Below, piece by piece: positions 12,879-25,957 of a DNA stretch of 64,000 bases (positions are counted from its first letter, which is position 1; each line of letters starts with the position of its first letter). The notes beneath the pieces are model-generated. The model made no database searches, had not been told where the DNA came from, and saw only the letters and a list, made by a program, of their open reading frames with translations. The stretch comes from Terfezia claveryi (taxonomy: Eukaryota; Ascomycota; Pezizomycetes; Pezizales; Pezizaceae). The stretch is taken from assembly GCA_015179025.1 (NCBI GenBank), contig WHUX01000008.1:434001-498000 (forward strand), in the 5' to 3' direction. A program made the translations under genes and the position numbers.

Positions 12879-15800
12879 TTAGGACTCAATGTAAAACCAC
12901 GGCTTTCTCCCCTGGGCAATCCTCCTCCCTGGCACTTCCATCGGCACAGGCAACTTCTCCGTAAATACCTCCATGCCCAGTGGCTTATTCCTCTCCTCCT
13001 GTGGTGTATCCTCCTTAACCCTCTCACCTCCCAATGTCCTTCCTTCTCCTGTACCACCAAACTCCTCGCTCTTGCTCGTAGAAGCGCTCAAAGGGATCAA
13101 CACCCCGCACTCCCAATTCTTGACGTTGAGTTTTGGCGATTTGCTTGTTTTATCCATGACGAGTTTGCCCCTATATGAACAAGACTACATTAAACTACAG
13201 TTGTGTGGTGGCCATGTGCATGGCAGTATATGATTCAGGTTTGAATATAGTGGAGTGATATCGATTTAATGTACCCAGTGAGGGGGGTGGAGAGATTAGG
13301 TAGGTAGGTATGTAGGTATATATGTAGGAAGGATATGCACACTCACCACGCGCTCTCACTCAAATTAGCACTCCCAACATACGCGTATGCATCCACAACT
13401 CCATTCTTAGTCTTAATCTCCCTCGCTGGTCGTGCAAACAAGAGCTATATTCCCCGCCCATCGCGTATCGAACATCCACAAGTCAGTATAAAGCCGTTAA
13501 ATTACTCTGCATCAAGCCCTCCGCCGTTAAAGTAGCACGTATCAAGCCCGCCCTCCTGTACAGCCGTTTATTCTTATTCTCGCGTGGTGTGACCCAACTT
13601 TCTTCCACACCACCACATCACACGCCGGCACGGTAGGTAGCCTTGTTCCCTGCGGCATCTGTCCAGAGAGAAGCAGAAAACGAAGGGGTTTGCGTAGTCC
13701 TCATCTTGGCTAAAACAAGAAAACCTCAAAGACTCGAAAATAAACGAAAAGTAACTGACCTTGTTGTGCATCAAGACTTTAGCCCTTGTACTAACACAAT
13801 CCCTCATAACCTCTTTCGGAAACGTCGGCGCATCCCACCACTTTCTTTGAAAACAAACCGTCCCCCCTGCCTGTACGTAGCCGTCGCAAAATGGTGGGTG
13901 TCAGCACGGTCAACCACGTAAACAACTCGAACACCATGGAATTCCTCCAATCCCATCAGCCAAACAGAGAAAATGCCGATCTCTCCTCCTCTGGGTTTTT
14001 TTTGCACAAAATACGAAATGCGGGGAAGGAATAATTGGACAATGAACAGGAGGGGGGCGTACGTACACCAGTACCACCTTTGCTCTGGGCAACGGTATCA
14101 TGCGTAGGGAAGTACACTTTGAACTTATCGCAGATATCTGATTCCCATGTTAACTCTACATTGGCCGGCTCGTTATCGTCCTTGGAGGAGGAGGAGCCGG
14201 CAGTGGAGGAGGTGTGCGAGGCGCGGGCGGTGAAGGTCAGCCGATTACTTTGAGCAGGTTTCTTGCCCCGTGATTGGAGTTCTTTGAGCCCGTTATCGCC
14301 TAGAGGAATTACACATAAATTGAGTACCGCTCTAGCTTCTTGAAAAAGCCGCTTGCAAGGACGCAGATAAAGGAGGAGACTAACCCATTACTGCTCTATA
14401 CATATTGGTCAAAAACACCTTATTGAGTGCGCCAACTGATGAGGTCTGGTGCATATTAGCTCATCTCGTACGCCGAAATGCCCCAGACACCGTGACCACA
14501 TTTGCCGGCAGCGCAGCGAGAACTGCCGAATCAAGCCTGAGCGAGATAGGGTCGGGTACATACCACATAATCCACCATAAGCCCTTTCCCCGACTGCAGC
14601 CCCAGTGCCCTGACAGCTGCAGCTAGCCCAGGATAACCCGTTCTCTTCCATTCGTCCCCGGTGTGTGATCCACCAATACTGTGCACAAACGTCAGATGAG
14701 CTGTTTTGCTATAATCGATCCGATGCAAGGCGTCTAGAATGTTATCCGGGTAGCCTTTCTTCTTGCAGAAGTAGATGAGCTCTTTTGCGAAGTACGTCAA
14801 CTCGGATTCTTTGAGCCGCTCTTGGTCTCTTGATGTTCGGGGAAGGTCGATTAGGAATACGGTCTGAGTAAAATTAGCTTTCGATATTAAAGGATTTCAG
14901 GGTAATTTTTTTGGTGATCGTCCGGGCATACATTTTCCATGATACCGTTATGCCCACCCCAGTCGAATTTTACAAGGTTGGCTGTTGGAACTACTATTCG
15001 TAGATAATCTTCGTGGAAAAGTAGCATCAGCTTAGAATGCATGCAGTTGATTTGCCCAGACATGTCCGGGAAGACCAAAGTGACACCACTTAACACCGAG
15101 AACATTTTCTTCAGCCGTTCTTTCTGTCACAAAGATTGAATTAGGTATTGTTCCCCTCACGGAAGTAGCCATGGCAAATACCTCTTCCCTTTCCTTAGCT
15201 TGCATCACCAGTATCAATCCCGTGTCCCTTACATTCAGCTTGTCCATTATCCAAGTCGTATCCCACTGATAGGCACTCAATACCGCCATAGTAAGCGTAT
15301 CCTGGAGAACAGTTAGAACATTCCACATCCGTAATACTCAAAGGCCTTGGGAATCCCATACCTTCTGTAATACCTCCTCAATAGTGATATCATCCCCCCT
15401 CCTTTCTACCCCCTCTAAATACGTCTTCTTCACCACCCCGTCTGGGTACAGTACAATCCCATCCTCATCCTCACCCAACGTAGCCCAGCTCCTTATCTCA
15501 CTACCTAGCCTCACCCTTGGCCCCATAGGCTCCCCTTTCTCCGGCTCAGACCTTTTGAAGCCTAGGGTCCCACATCCAGAATCCGGTGACTCCGGCCAAC
15601 TCGAGGAATCTCCACCGTAGAAACTTCTTGGTGGGACTTCCTCTGTTCTCTGTGTTTTTATAGCTCTGCCGGCGCCGCTCGACCTTCCTGGACTGCCTGT
15701 CTCATCTAAACCCCTCTTCACTGATTTCACCACTCTGACTGGACTTGCAGGTACGTTCACAGCCCTTTCTTTTACTCTTGCAATCCGTTCTTGTTCCAGT

Positions 15801-16152
15801 TTGATCCGGTCGTCTGCAGACAGACCAGCTACTGCAAAACCTCGGGCCGAATTTGTATTTTTTTTGTTCTGAGGTAGTGGTGGGGAAACAGGGCGGGTGA
15901 GCAACGGATGCTGAGCAGGTGATTTGACCGAGGAAGCTCGGCTAGGACTGGCAGTATGTTGAACATCATCCTCCCCATCGCTATCTATGCAAATAACCTC
16001 TTGCTCATGTCTTCTGGGAGGGCTCGTCGGTTGTAGAGACATTGCTACAGCACCTGATTTGTTTATTACCAGTTGAATAAAGATATTGGTGAATATTACT
16101 TACTCTGCATCTGTTCGAACCCATTGTCATCCCACACGGTCTCATCAGCCAT
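12879..16152 (-). CDS. TDP1: tyrosyl-DNA phosphodiesterase 1
   Basis: Removes tyrosyl peptides of trapped topoisomerase I from DNA 3' ends in the nucleus. The model has ten exons: 16104-16152, 15362-16053, 15182-15301, 14932-15123, 14564-14863, 14392-14445, 14067-14300, 13760-13870, 13347-13444 and 12879-13170. They sum to 713 residues exactly in frame. The first HKD half-site reads MHSKLMLLFHEDYLRIVVPT, then MENTVFLIDLP across an intron. The second reads LMHNKLLFARPA and then SANLSESAW, with NWECGVLIP and RKPWF near the C-terminus, as in the family. The N-terminal 200 or so residues are Ser/Pro-rich. Residues of about 8-25 form a UIM-like motif (FEQMQSAVAMSLQ) split by intron 1. The start MADETVWDD at 16152 was chosen because it joins exon 2 in frame. 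A further open frame extends upstream without family support. CWC21 is divergent. Confidence 0.93.
13297..13318. repeat. TAGG/TATG tandem repeat in a TDP1 intron
   Basis: A short run of TAGGTAGGTAGGTATG type inside the last intron of TDP1 (13171-13346). Confidence 0.7.
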
Positions 16153-16569
16153 CTTTGTTGAGTAGCCTTGCGAGAATTTAGCTTTGCTAGCAGGAGTGTA
16201 TGTTGATGTCGTTGTTGTTGCTGCGCCGGAAGACGTGAAGTGTGTGGGTAAACGCCTTATCGATAGCATGAGTCGCGTATATATGAACATGTAATGCATG
16301 GAATATAATGGAACGTTCATCGAAGTGTCCTCGCCCATATATTTTTTCCTAATTTTTCTAGATCTATTTGCTGTTCGTCAATTGCACATTATTTACTTTT
16401 CTCAAGATTAAAATTTCTCACTTGGCGGGTGTACAAACAATATTGCAGCTGCAGTTCGACTCATCACGAACACTGCAAGCCTCATCGATCGCTCAACGCC
16501 AATCATAAACGCCACCAAGCAAACTCAGTTTACCCATCCGCGTATTCACCTTCCCGACATTCCCCCAAA
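16153..16569. promoter_or_regulatory. divergent promoter region TDP1/CWC21
   Basis: 417 bases separate the two divergent start codons, so both promoters and 5' UTRs must lie here. I recognise no specific factor site. The part next to CWC21 is C/A-rich, like many fungal 5' leaders. Confidence 0.45.
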
Positions 16570-17067
16570 ATGTCTTCCAACGTCGGCCTCTCCACCCCCC
16601 GTGGTTCCGGCACCTCCGGATACGTCCAACGCAACCTCTCACACCTCAAACCCCGCAACGGCACCTCCAGCGCGCCCTACCCCTCTCCACGCGATTCCCA
16701 AGCCCTCGCCAAACACCGCGCCCGCCAGCCAGACAAAGACATCCTCTTACACGAGAAAAAACGCGAAGTGGAAGTGAAATGCTTCGAGCTCCGGGACAAG
16801 TTAGAGGAGGAAGGGAAGACGGACAAAGATGAGATTGAGGAGCAAGTTGATTCGTTACGGAAGAAGCTATTGGAGGAGTTGGAGAGAGGCGGTGGTGGGG
16901 TAGGCGATGCCGGGAGGAAGAGGGCGGGGCTGAAGAGTCATCAGGTGCATGAGTTGGCGGAGGCGAAGGAGAGGGAGATGAGGAGGATCGAACAGGCGTT
17001 GGGGATAAGCCCAAATTATGAAGAGGTAGGGAAATTAGTGCATCAAGCTTTGGGAATATATGGCTGA
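16570..17067 (+). CDS. CWC21: pre-mRNA splicing factor Cwc21 (cwf21 domain)
   Basis: A single-exon protein of 165 residues. It opens with MSSNVGLSTPRGSGTSGYVQ, the near-invariant start of Cwc21/SRRM2 N-termini, which contact Prp8 and Snu114 in the catalytic spliceosome. Residues of about 50-100 hold the charged cwf21 helix region (KDILLHEKKREVEVKCFELR) and a predicted coiled coil. The length is close to other fungal Cwc21 proteins. The same frame is open upstream of the ATG, but the family start is unambiguous. It is divergent from TDP1. Confidence 0.95.
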   Translation: MSSNVGLSTPRGSGTSGYVQRNLSHLKPRNGTSSAPYPSPRDSQALAKHRARQPDKDILLHEKKREVEVKCFELRDKLEEEGKTDKDEIEEQVDSLRKKLLEELERGGGGVGDAGRKRAGLKSHQVHELAEAKEREMRRIEQALGISPNYEEVGKLVHQALGIYG

Positions 17068-17774
17068 TGGGTTTTATAGGGAAGTCATTGGCAGAAACAG
17101 GCGCAGCGAAAATTCTACCGAGAGCTTGGTGATCCATTGAATGACACTGGGATGCGCCGGGAATAATCGCACATGGCATCGTACTCTCCTCCTTCTCTCA
17201 TTCTATATTGTTATGATGATCACGACACTGATCAGCCCGTCCGCACTGCGACTGACATGATAAATTATTCTCTTCATTGTGCATAATGCGTGTATATCCT
17301 TTTTTCCTTACTGTTTTCGTAATTTTTGTTCACATGGGCGAATGGGCAATGGAGTTGGAAATGTAATGGGATTGGAAAAGGATTTTTGTCTCGTCAAAGT
17401 ACTATTCTTTCAGTAGATAGCCTAACGATGCACGACTAAGTTCTGAGGACAATATTACAGGGAATATCACGAAGTTGAGTTGTAAAATTTTGTTGAAGAG
17501 GATGTTCACAATGACTGCGTGAGAGTAGTAAAAGATCATACCCAGGTTTGAACATTGTGATCCCTTGATAGGAAGGGGCCATTTGGTATAGCTATACAAT
17601 ATGGTTTTATTGTAGAAAGAATATGCTCTATCGATATCTCAAATTAATCTTACAAATCATTATTATACTAGTAATCTCCTCTACCCTCCTAGTTGAGGCA
17701 TCATAGTTTTCAAAGCCGCCTTGGTCTCCCGTTCGCCGTCACCCTCGTCAATCCCCACATCATCCTACCACATT

Positions 17775-20700
17775 CTACACCCCAAAATTCATCTTCAACG
17801 CAATTGTCGGCTGCCCCTGTTGCTGCTTGACCTCCCCTTGCCCTCCCTTCTCCTCCACAGTCCCACTCCTCAAAACCTCCTCCATAAACCCCCTCTGTCT
17901 CGCTGCCATTCCACTAACTACCTTCCTAAACCCACTCTGATCCACCCCTACCAACTCCAACAACCTCTCCGCCGTCTCCCTCCACAAATTCTTCTCACTA
18001 GCCGCCCTAGCAAGCAATGAAGGCACCACCAGTGCCATAGCAACCACACTCTGCTCTCCCACCATCGCCCCCACGAATCCAGTAAGCACCGAGCAAACCC
18101 CGCTCTGCGCTTGTGTAAGCTCCGCATCAGAGTAATCGAGGTTTGTAGTGACGAACGTGACGAGGCGCGGTAGAAGGTATTTCACTATTTCTTGATCGCA
18201 TTGGGTTTTGGGTGATGTCATGAGGAGAGAGCGGCAGCAGTGGATTGCCGTGCGGGATGTTTCGCTGTCGCGGAAGGCTTCGAGGATGTTGTCGAGCAGG
18301 CGGGGGATATTTTCATCGTAGGGGGGGATGACGTTGATTCCGGCTGTGAGAATGATGGTGGCGGAAGTGAGGCAGTTTTTGACTGCGGGGATGGCTATTT
18401 CCGCAGCTTTTAGTCTGTGTGGAGAGTTAGGGTTGTAAGTACGTGGAGAGATGGTAAGGGAGGTGGTATACTTCGCGTTATCTAGGATGTTCACAATGTT
18501 GTTCAAGCACCCCCTGGCCAGGGTAAGTACCAGTTCTGTATTATTTCCTCCACCGGATTTCGTGATAGTGCCACTGGGTTTTGTGATGATAGTAATGAAG
18601 CGTTTGAAGATAGGTAGCGATCTGGGAACGACATCGGCTTGACAGATTGTTGTCCCCAGGATGGTAGTGAATATATGGAGTATTGACGCATACAAGTCCA
18701 TACGAATTACAGATGGGAACACCTCGGCCGCATCAACAAGGGCGTCAAGAGATACCTTAATGAGGCTGACAGACTCCTCAGATAATGCATTCCGAGCTGC
18801 GAGGCATAGTCAATAATTTTCATCAATTCTGGCCCATTCTGGCCCGGAATATCCTCAAGTACTTACCTGGAGTCTTTGGATCTACAAAATTCGGCAGAAT
18901 ACCCGCCAAAACCAGCACTATAATCCTAGTCAACTCAAATAGCTGATCAACATCCTCCGTCAGGTTCTCTTCCTGAGCTGCCACTACTTTCGAGCGATCC
19001 TTCGCCGTAGGGTGTCCCACGCACAGACCCCTAGCAATACCAACAATCGCGGATTGCACCGGAATCCCCTCAGTCAATACTAGCCTATCCAATAAATCCA
19101 TCGTCTCGGAGAAAATAACATCTTGGTAGACAGCATATCCACAGACACTAGGGTGCAGGATTTTTTTCAACGCGAGAAGGATGGCTAAGGTTTGTTCCTT
19201 GGTTGCTAGACCATCCCCTGGTCGACCAACGAGGGCTTCGAATGCTATTCCAAAGAGGACGAAGAAGAAAGCGACGGGCTCGTCACGGTAGTTGATATCA
19301 TGGCCAATACCTGAGGCGTCTTCGGAGGCTGGGGCTTTACCATCCAGCGCCTCGAAGACAAAGTGACTGTCCTCCTCGATTAAACTAGCGATGGCATCTA
19401 CCAAATTGAGCCAGGAATCTTGGTAGAACTGTTAGAACTTCTAGTTAGCACCTACAGAATACTATGCCAGGGTGTCATATTACCTTCAGTAACGTTTCTC
19501 GATTAAGTGCTGAGTAAACTGCATCGATAGACCCACTTAACGAGGTGGTTGCTCCTCCAGCACTACTTGAGATTTCCGGTTCAAACCGTAGTCTTGCAAA
19601 ATCTCTGAGGGATGATAGCCATAGCGGAGCTAATGTCCTAATATGTGGCTTTACCACATCCACCAAGTACTTTTGCTCTACAGAGGCCACTTGTAGCTCT
19701 GCCCACGCCGATAGTACAGCCATTTTGACCATCACTTGAGCGTTGGAGCTTAGACCCTTTAGGTCACCGATAACCACTGCCTCAGTATCACCTGTCCGCT
19801 ATTAGTCAACTACACAGTTATTTTACCCTGGACAACATACTAGAGAAAGTCTCAAGTGCAGAAATCAGAAGCTTCAGGATACGCCCCATCCGCTCGACAT
19901 CCTTGACAATACCGGTGGCGATGAATCCACCACAGACGTTTACCGCCTCGGAAGCCAACTCAGGCGACGAATCTGCTGCAAAGGCTGGCGTCAAGGCCGA
20001 ACTTATTTGAGCCTGATACTGTTCCAATAGAGTGGCCTCTGCAAAGTCAGGGTCCGGGGTATGCCCAAACATCTGTTCCAGTCAGTATTACCCTGAACTA
20101 AAATAATAAATTGTATCACGCACTTTGAGTACTTGGTCAATTATCTTCAATCCACACAATCGCAGCTCCACAACATTTGAAGTCGAAGCTGAGAATGCCA
20201 TCTTTATGACCTCTCCAATTTTTTCCACAACCCTACGTTCAGTAAGGGAACCGGGATTTGCCAACATTTCCTCGCCCACAATGGACAATAGATCACCTAG
20301 ACACACCATGGCAAACGTCCGAACCTGCCATCTAAGATGCTCCTGGGTGCCTTGGGTTGCGGATTTCTCCCCAGGTGTAACAGCAGCTGCCGCAAAAGAA
20401 GCAGCTTCTTCATCATTAAGCTCCATCCCAGCCGAACCACCCCCAGATGTTTGTGCGTTCGCCTTTGCCTTCTCTTTCTCGCTGCGTCGATCAAAAATCT
20501 TCGTCATGATCATTTGACATCTGTCAACCCATACCCTCGGGTCAGTTAACGCTGTCTGTGAGACCCAGTTGCGAATAATCTTTTTAATTCCTTCATGGTT
20601 TGGTGCTGCATTAAGTGCAAACCATAAATCATCCTCTAGCCCTGGTTCCGCGAGAGTAAAAATTCGAGGTGCATCTCCTTTCATTAGCTGGTATAATCCA

Positions 20701-23700
20701 TCCACAGCCACATCTCTAAGCTCCCATTCAGGAGAGGCCAGCTCCTTTTGGGCACGCCGAACGTAGCCTGAGATATCCACATAGCTAGCGGCAAAAAGTG
20801 ACATGTGCTCAAGACACCGAAGCCCTTCAAGTACAACAGTATGGTCTGCTTCCTGTAAGAATTGACCAATTAAGGTAAGGATTAGGTCCCGCGCCTTGCT
20901 CATATCCTGCAAGTCAGGTCCCAAAACACCTATCAGAGTCTGGATACATCTCGCAATGATGTTGATGGTAGGTAATTCAATTTCCAGGTTTGAATTCGCT
21001 ATAGATGACACTTCAATGTCATGTGTATCGGCCACATACAGCCGGGCAAGAATACCAAGTGTGCTTGTGACATATCCGGAAAATGTTAGCCCAGCAGAAT
21101 CAATAACCCTTGATAGCCCCTCCAAGGCCCAAAAGTGAACAGCAGGATGTGGATCATTCGCTAAGGACATCAATATTCCAATAATGGTCTTGAGGTGGAA
21201 TCCCGCTGCCATACCCCCAACGTGGGAATGAATACAACCTAAGGCAACTGCACATCCAGCCCTTGCATTAGGATCCCGATTGCTCACAATAGTGTTAATG
21301 AGGTAGTTCACTTCATTCCCGGTGAAGGCGTTCCCACTGATGCTGCAGAGTCGACCCACGGCCTCGTATGCCACATTGCGAACATAAGGATCTGGGTGTA
21401 TCAACAGGTCCTTGTTGATATTAGCATGGAGTATGCGACATCTAGCAATCAAGGCTTCTTACCCGTAATATTTCTTGCATAATCTTTAGTACACTAGGTG
21501 AGCTGAGGTTGGTAGATGGTATTTGGCCGTCCATAGCTAGTTTCAACGCCCCAAGTATTGCCACAGCAACATTGACTGTGATGGCAGCCTTTCTCCCAGG
21601 GTCTCTGTCCAGGCTCTTGGATGCCAGAAATGTAGCCAGCTGCTCAAGAATACTTTCTTGAACTTTCGGCTGCTGCATGGGAAGTAGAATTGTGAACAGG
21701 TCAATCGCAGAGTTGACGACAGCTGTGGCCGGAGGTGCTGGAGTTGGGTCCCCCACACTTGGGGAGTTATCAGTGATGTATAATGCCACTGAGTCGTGTT
21801 CTAGAGACCCCAGTACGGGTGTGTGAAGCTACGAATATTTAGTTACGTGATCAAGTCAAAATCAGGATAACTCACAACTTCATCGGCTTGTGCAGAGGGT
21901 GATGTCCGCATTATCCAGTTGGATACAGATGGCCTTGAGTCTCGTTGAGACTCGAATTCAAAGGCTCCCACATCATAACCTCGGATAAAGTCACAGACGC
22001 CATATCCATAATTGTCCCCAATCTCCCATACGTTTTCAAAGGTGCCTGCAGACGACGCAATTGCGGTGCTGAGAGAAGACGGGGTATATTTTTCTGGATC
22101 AGCAAAGAACGTCACCGCATTTGTGAGCAAATTTGCCTGTAAGGCCTCGGCATGACTGAGCTTCACCAGCTTATTATAACATTGAAGCACACGGCGTCTG
22201 ACCATCAGGTCATAGTCTACAAGCTGTATTGACGGTAATAGTCTTTGAGTGACGTCGTCCGTGGTTTTCTTCTGAGGAAGGGTGTTAAGAAATAGTGTCG
22301 AGTTTTGTAGCATTGCCGAGATCCTCTTTGACACATCAGTAGTCAAAAGCTTTGGGTTGAACTCCAAAAATGCAAGAATAGAGCCCAGAGCACATTCTCG
22401 TACATGAGACAGGAAACTGAGCTCCAGTAAACTTCTATCCAAGTTCGCATCCTTGGCTAGTGGTTTGGGGAGAGCATTTTTCCACAAAAGGAGGAGCTGG
22501 GAGAGATGTATCTTGACGAAATTCGGGCCAAGGGACATGAGCCCACCAATAAGAATCCAGGCGACCTGGATCTGTGTGCTTGAGACACGCAAGTCATGAT
22601 CTCCACTAGACTTGAGAAGTGAAGTGGCCAAGGATAACACCCGTGAGGTGACATCCACAGATGCATACAATGGCTGCATCGGTGCTGTGCTTATCACTGC
22701 TGCTAAACCATTGGCAAAACCTGTACACCTGCGGAAGAGGTTGGAGTTCAAGGATTTTTGCGTAGTTAGCTGTGACAGTTCCCGGTTCACATTGTTCATG
22801 CAAATTGTGATAATTGGGAGCAGCTGTGCTGGTACCGCAAGAACAAATGACTTCAATGCCCAGCTAGTACCAACCTGCACTGTATAACTTGGATGTTGCA
22901 AAACCTGTAGTAAACCGTCCCTCACCAGGTCCTGCACGCTGGTGACTGTGGCTCCCAGTGACCGTATTAGCGATGCTACAGCATGTAAAGCCCCTGCCAG
23001 TGTGTGTTTGCTTAGCTCCGGTCTATCCTTGATCACTTGCGGGTAATTCCTGATTATATCGTTGAAAATTGTCCGTAAAGCATTCAGTTGACCAGTCTCC
23101 CCTAAGAGACGCTCCCCTACCACATTTTCAAGTATGATCTTGACGTACTTTCTTGTCATCAAAAGCCGAAAGCGATTTATTCCAATGGCGGGATTGGAGA
23201 GGTGGTCAACAAGAAAATGATTTAATATCACACCATAATTTCCTTCTATGACGGTAGATCCTAGCCTCGTAAGAATGTCCATATAACATTGAGCAATTCC
23301 GGCTCGCACTTTTGATGACGTGGAGGCCTTTGTAAACTGTGCAGAGAGTTGTTTTAATATCTCCTCAAGGGTAAACGAGAGCACTGGGACCTGCTTCTTG
23401 GTTATGGGTGAGCTCGGAACTTCCATGTCTTCGTCCTCCACGGACGAAATGATTGATGATCGTTTTGCAGGTTTCTTTGCGCCCTTTTTGAGAGCTTTTA
23501 CGAAAGGATTGGGTTGTTCCCTGCCGTGAGCACCTACAAGGGCAGAGGCCCAACATGAGGCTGCTGCCCTCCTAACAGTGCTCGCGTTAGACTCCATAGT
23601 CTTGAGAATCACCTGCACCAATTTATCATAATCGGTCTGGTTGCTGAAGTATGGCGTTTCTTTCATGAGAATGTCCAAGCACTAGGAGACCATATAAGCC

Positions 23701-24559
23701 AATATCCTAATTCTATTATATGATGTATTGAAAAATACCTGAAGAACACTCCCCTGGACAATTTTTGCCTTGTCGGATGTGGCCACATTGCGAGCCTGCT
23801 TCCAGACATCTCGGGCAATTGTTTCATCCGCTGAACCCCCCACCAGCTGGAATATCTTCCCTAAAGCCTTGAATACAGCACTCCGTAGACCGCAATGCTA
23901 TCCCCTCACTGTCAGCTAATCCACTACACTTTTAAAACGTTCACAGGTGCCGTACATTCTGCGCTACCTTCACTAATTTCAACAACGAGCTGCATGTTAC
24001 GGTGCATGTCATGATAGCCTTCACCATAAGTCAGCCCCAGATAATTTCCTTGGGGGCAGCATAAAGTACATACACTGTCTCCTGCAATCTCATATATCTC
24101 TCCTATACAATGAACCGCAGCACTAAATCCCGTCATCCAACCCATCAGCCAATACGATCCCAGCTCCAGGTCCTATTTCCTTACTCACTGCCTGCCTCTT
24201 AGATCCTTCTCTGCTTTCCCAGTGCTCGTGTTTGCAATATTCAAGAGCTCATTCAGTGTCTCATAAAGCAGCTTCCTGTCTCCCAATTTGAATATTTGCG
24301 CAAAACATCGTCCAACCTGGTTCCGTATTACCCGTGTTGGAGCTGGAGCCGTCAGTGTTAGTACCCGGAATAGCTCTTTCTTGACATAGAACTGGTATGC
24401 AGAGGCTCCGTTCTGGTCTAGCCGGAATACAATCTTCTCCAGATCCCGCAGGAAGGACATCACGAAGATCTCTTGTTGGTCCTCCGGGGTTGACTGGAGC
24501 TTAGCAATATCCAGAGTTACTGTCGTGACATCTTCGCTGTTGTCTGTGCCGCCCTGCAT
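17775..24559 (-). CDS. LAA1: HEAT-repeat protein Laa1/HEATR5
   Basis: A large HEAT-repeat solenoid that works with the AP-1 clathrin adaptor in trans-Golgi/endosome traffic (yeast Laa1, animal HEATR5B). My twelve exons are 24189-24559, 24074-24122, 23956-24018, 23739-23897, 21876-23681, 21463-21828, 20124-21410, 19841-20072, 19484-19791, 18867-19428, 18472-18796 and 17775-18414. They join in frame to 2055 residues, the normal size for the family. Signature stretches are RHAAVHCIGEIYEIAGDS, QNHCGLRSAVFKALGKIF, HPDPYVRNVAYEAVGRLC and MFGHTPDPDFAEATLLEQYQ. The start at 24559 gives the usual short N-terminus before LDIAKLQSTPEDQQE. Introns are 50-120 nt. The gene is divergent from the TACO1-like gene, 254 bases apart. 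Confidence 0.9.
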
Positions 24560-24813
24560 GCTGCGCAGTGGTCAATTAGCGATATAAATACCCTATACTG
24601 AGTTGGTGACTTTGAATCAACGAAAATGTAGTTTTTGTGAGTATCCGGAGATGAAGATGATGCTGGCGGGGATTACCATGGGGGGTGGGTTCAAATGCCA
24701 AGTGGAAAGGAGATCCAGCCCCAAAAGAGGCTTACACCGTTGGAGGTCACGTGATCGGATAATATTTGACAGGCTTCGCACCGACAGAAGTTCAGGATTC
24801 CCGTATAGCTACA
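24560..24813. promoter_or_regulatory. divergent promoter region LAA1/TACO1
   Basis: Only 254 bases lie between the two divergent starts, implying a shared bidirectional promoter. A CACGTG-like TCACGTGAT core occurs at about 24748-24756. That is an E-box-like sequence, suggestive only. Confidence 0.4.
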
Positions 24814-25957
24814 ATGACCTCCGCTTTACCCTTACCGACATTAAAAACTATTTGCATCTCAGTGCTGCGTTATTCCACCAGTAGCCTTGCTGCTACACCC
24901 TCACGGCTGGCGTCTTGGACAATTCGACGCCAACCCTCTGCTCCATTCTCCTCCACCCCGACAATTCTCTCTGGACACTCACGATGGTCTAAAATCAAGC
25001 ATGACAAAGGGAAGGCCGACTTGCGGCGGGGGGCTGAGTTCTCAAAAATTTCAAGGGAAATTCTAACCGCTGCGAAGGGTGAGTTTAGGCGGCGGGCCGA
25101 GGGGTCTGGAGCTTCTCACAGTTCGGCCAAACATTCGTCTGATTGGCTGTAATATCTATGGTCTCGGGCTTCCTGCTAACAAATCTTCATGGCTTCAGTC
25201 GATGGCGCAGATTCATTACGGTTAAAGGCCGTTCTAGAACTGGGAAAAAAGGGTACGCAACAATTCGGATATTCAATATCATACCTTGTGAAGCTCACAA
25301 TGCACAGCGGGTATGTCAAAATCATCGATGGAATCAGCGGTACAGCGAGGCCTAGGGGTTTCCCGTGAAGGAGTCCAGCTTCAGGTTCTCACAATTGAAG
25401 CTATAGGGCCAGCGAATGTTTCCTTCATAGTGTAGGCCAATCTCCGTCATTTATTATGACTTGGTAGTAACTAAGTAATCTTCTCATACAGAGATTGTCT
25501 TACAGACAACAAACTCCGCACCCTGCAAGCCATAAAATACCTCCTCAAGGAAGGTCGTGCTAATGTCACCGACGTAGCTTACCTTTTCTCCCGCAAGGGG
25601 CGCCTCTTCTACACGCTCAACACGGGATTGCCAGAACCACAGCCCACGCTATCAGAAGTTTATGAAGAAACCTTCGAAAAGGCAATGGAAACAGATGGGG
25701 TGGAAGATGTCGAACTGATAGAGGAAGGGGATGGTGAGGGTGAATTGCCTGGAATTAGCATAACAACTGCTCCGGAGCTTGCCAACACGGTTTCCAAGCA
25801 AATTATGGAAGCAATATCTCCGAAGCTCAAGGTAGAAAAGATTGCCGTGGAGTGGGTTGCGAAGGATGATACTATGATTGACCCTGAGAGTGAGGGAACG
25901 CCAGATGATTGGGATAAGTTAAGGGGGTTAATAGGTTTGAATATAAGCTCCGATTAG
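24814..25957 (+). CDS. mitochondrial TACO1/YebC-family translational activator
   Basis: YebC/TACO1 proteins bind mitochondrial ribosomes or mRNA and promote translation of difficult sequences; mammalian TACO1 supports COX1 synthesis. Four exons (24814-25078, 25199-25252, 25308-25431, 25492-25957) give 302 residues. An N-terminal region of about 50 residues rich in Ser/Thr/Arg without acids looks like a mitochondrial presequence. It is followed by GHSRWSKIKHDKGKADLRRG, the family hallmark. Later come AGMSKSSMESAVQRGLG and VDCLTDNKLRTLQAIKYLL, which match the family's paired blocks. An in-frame ATG at 24766 would add 16 residues. I prefer 24814 because it starts the presequence-like part. Intron 2 is only 55 nt. 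Confidence 0.93.

Noticed and set aside
14387..14651. An extra TDP1 exon in the 14446-14563 interval
   Set aside because: Joining VDYV directly to TSSVGALN by one 118-nt intron gives the conserved family sequence. The extra exon would need introns of about 30-45 nt.
16646..17179. Minus-strand Pro/Ser-rich open frame over CWC21
   Set aside because: Antisense shadow of a well-supported gene.
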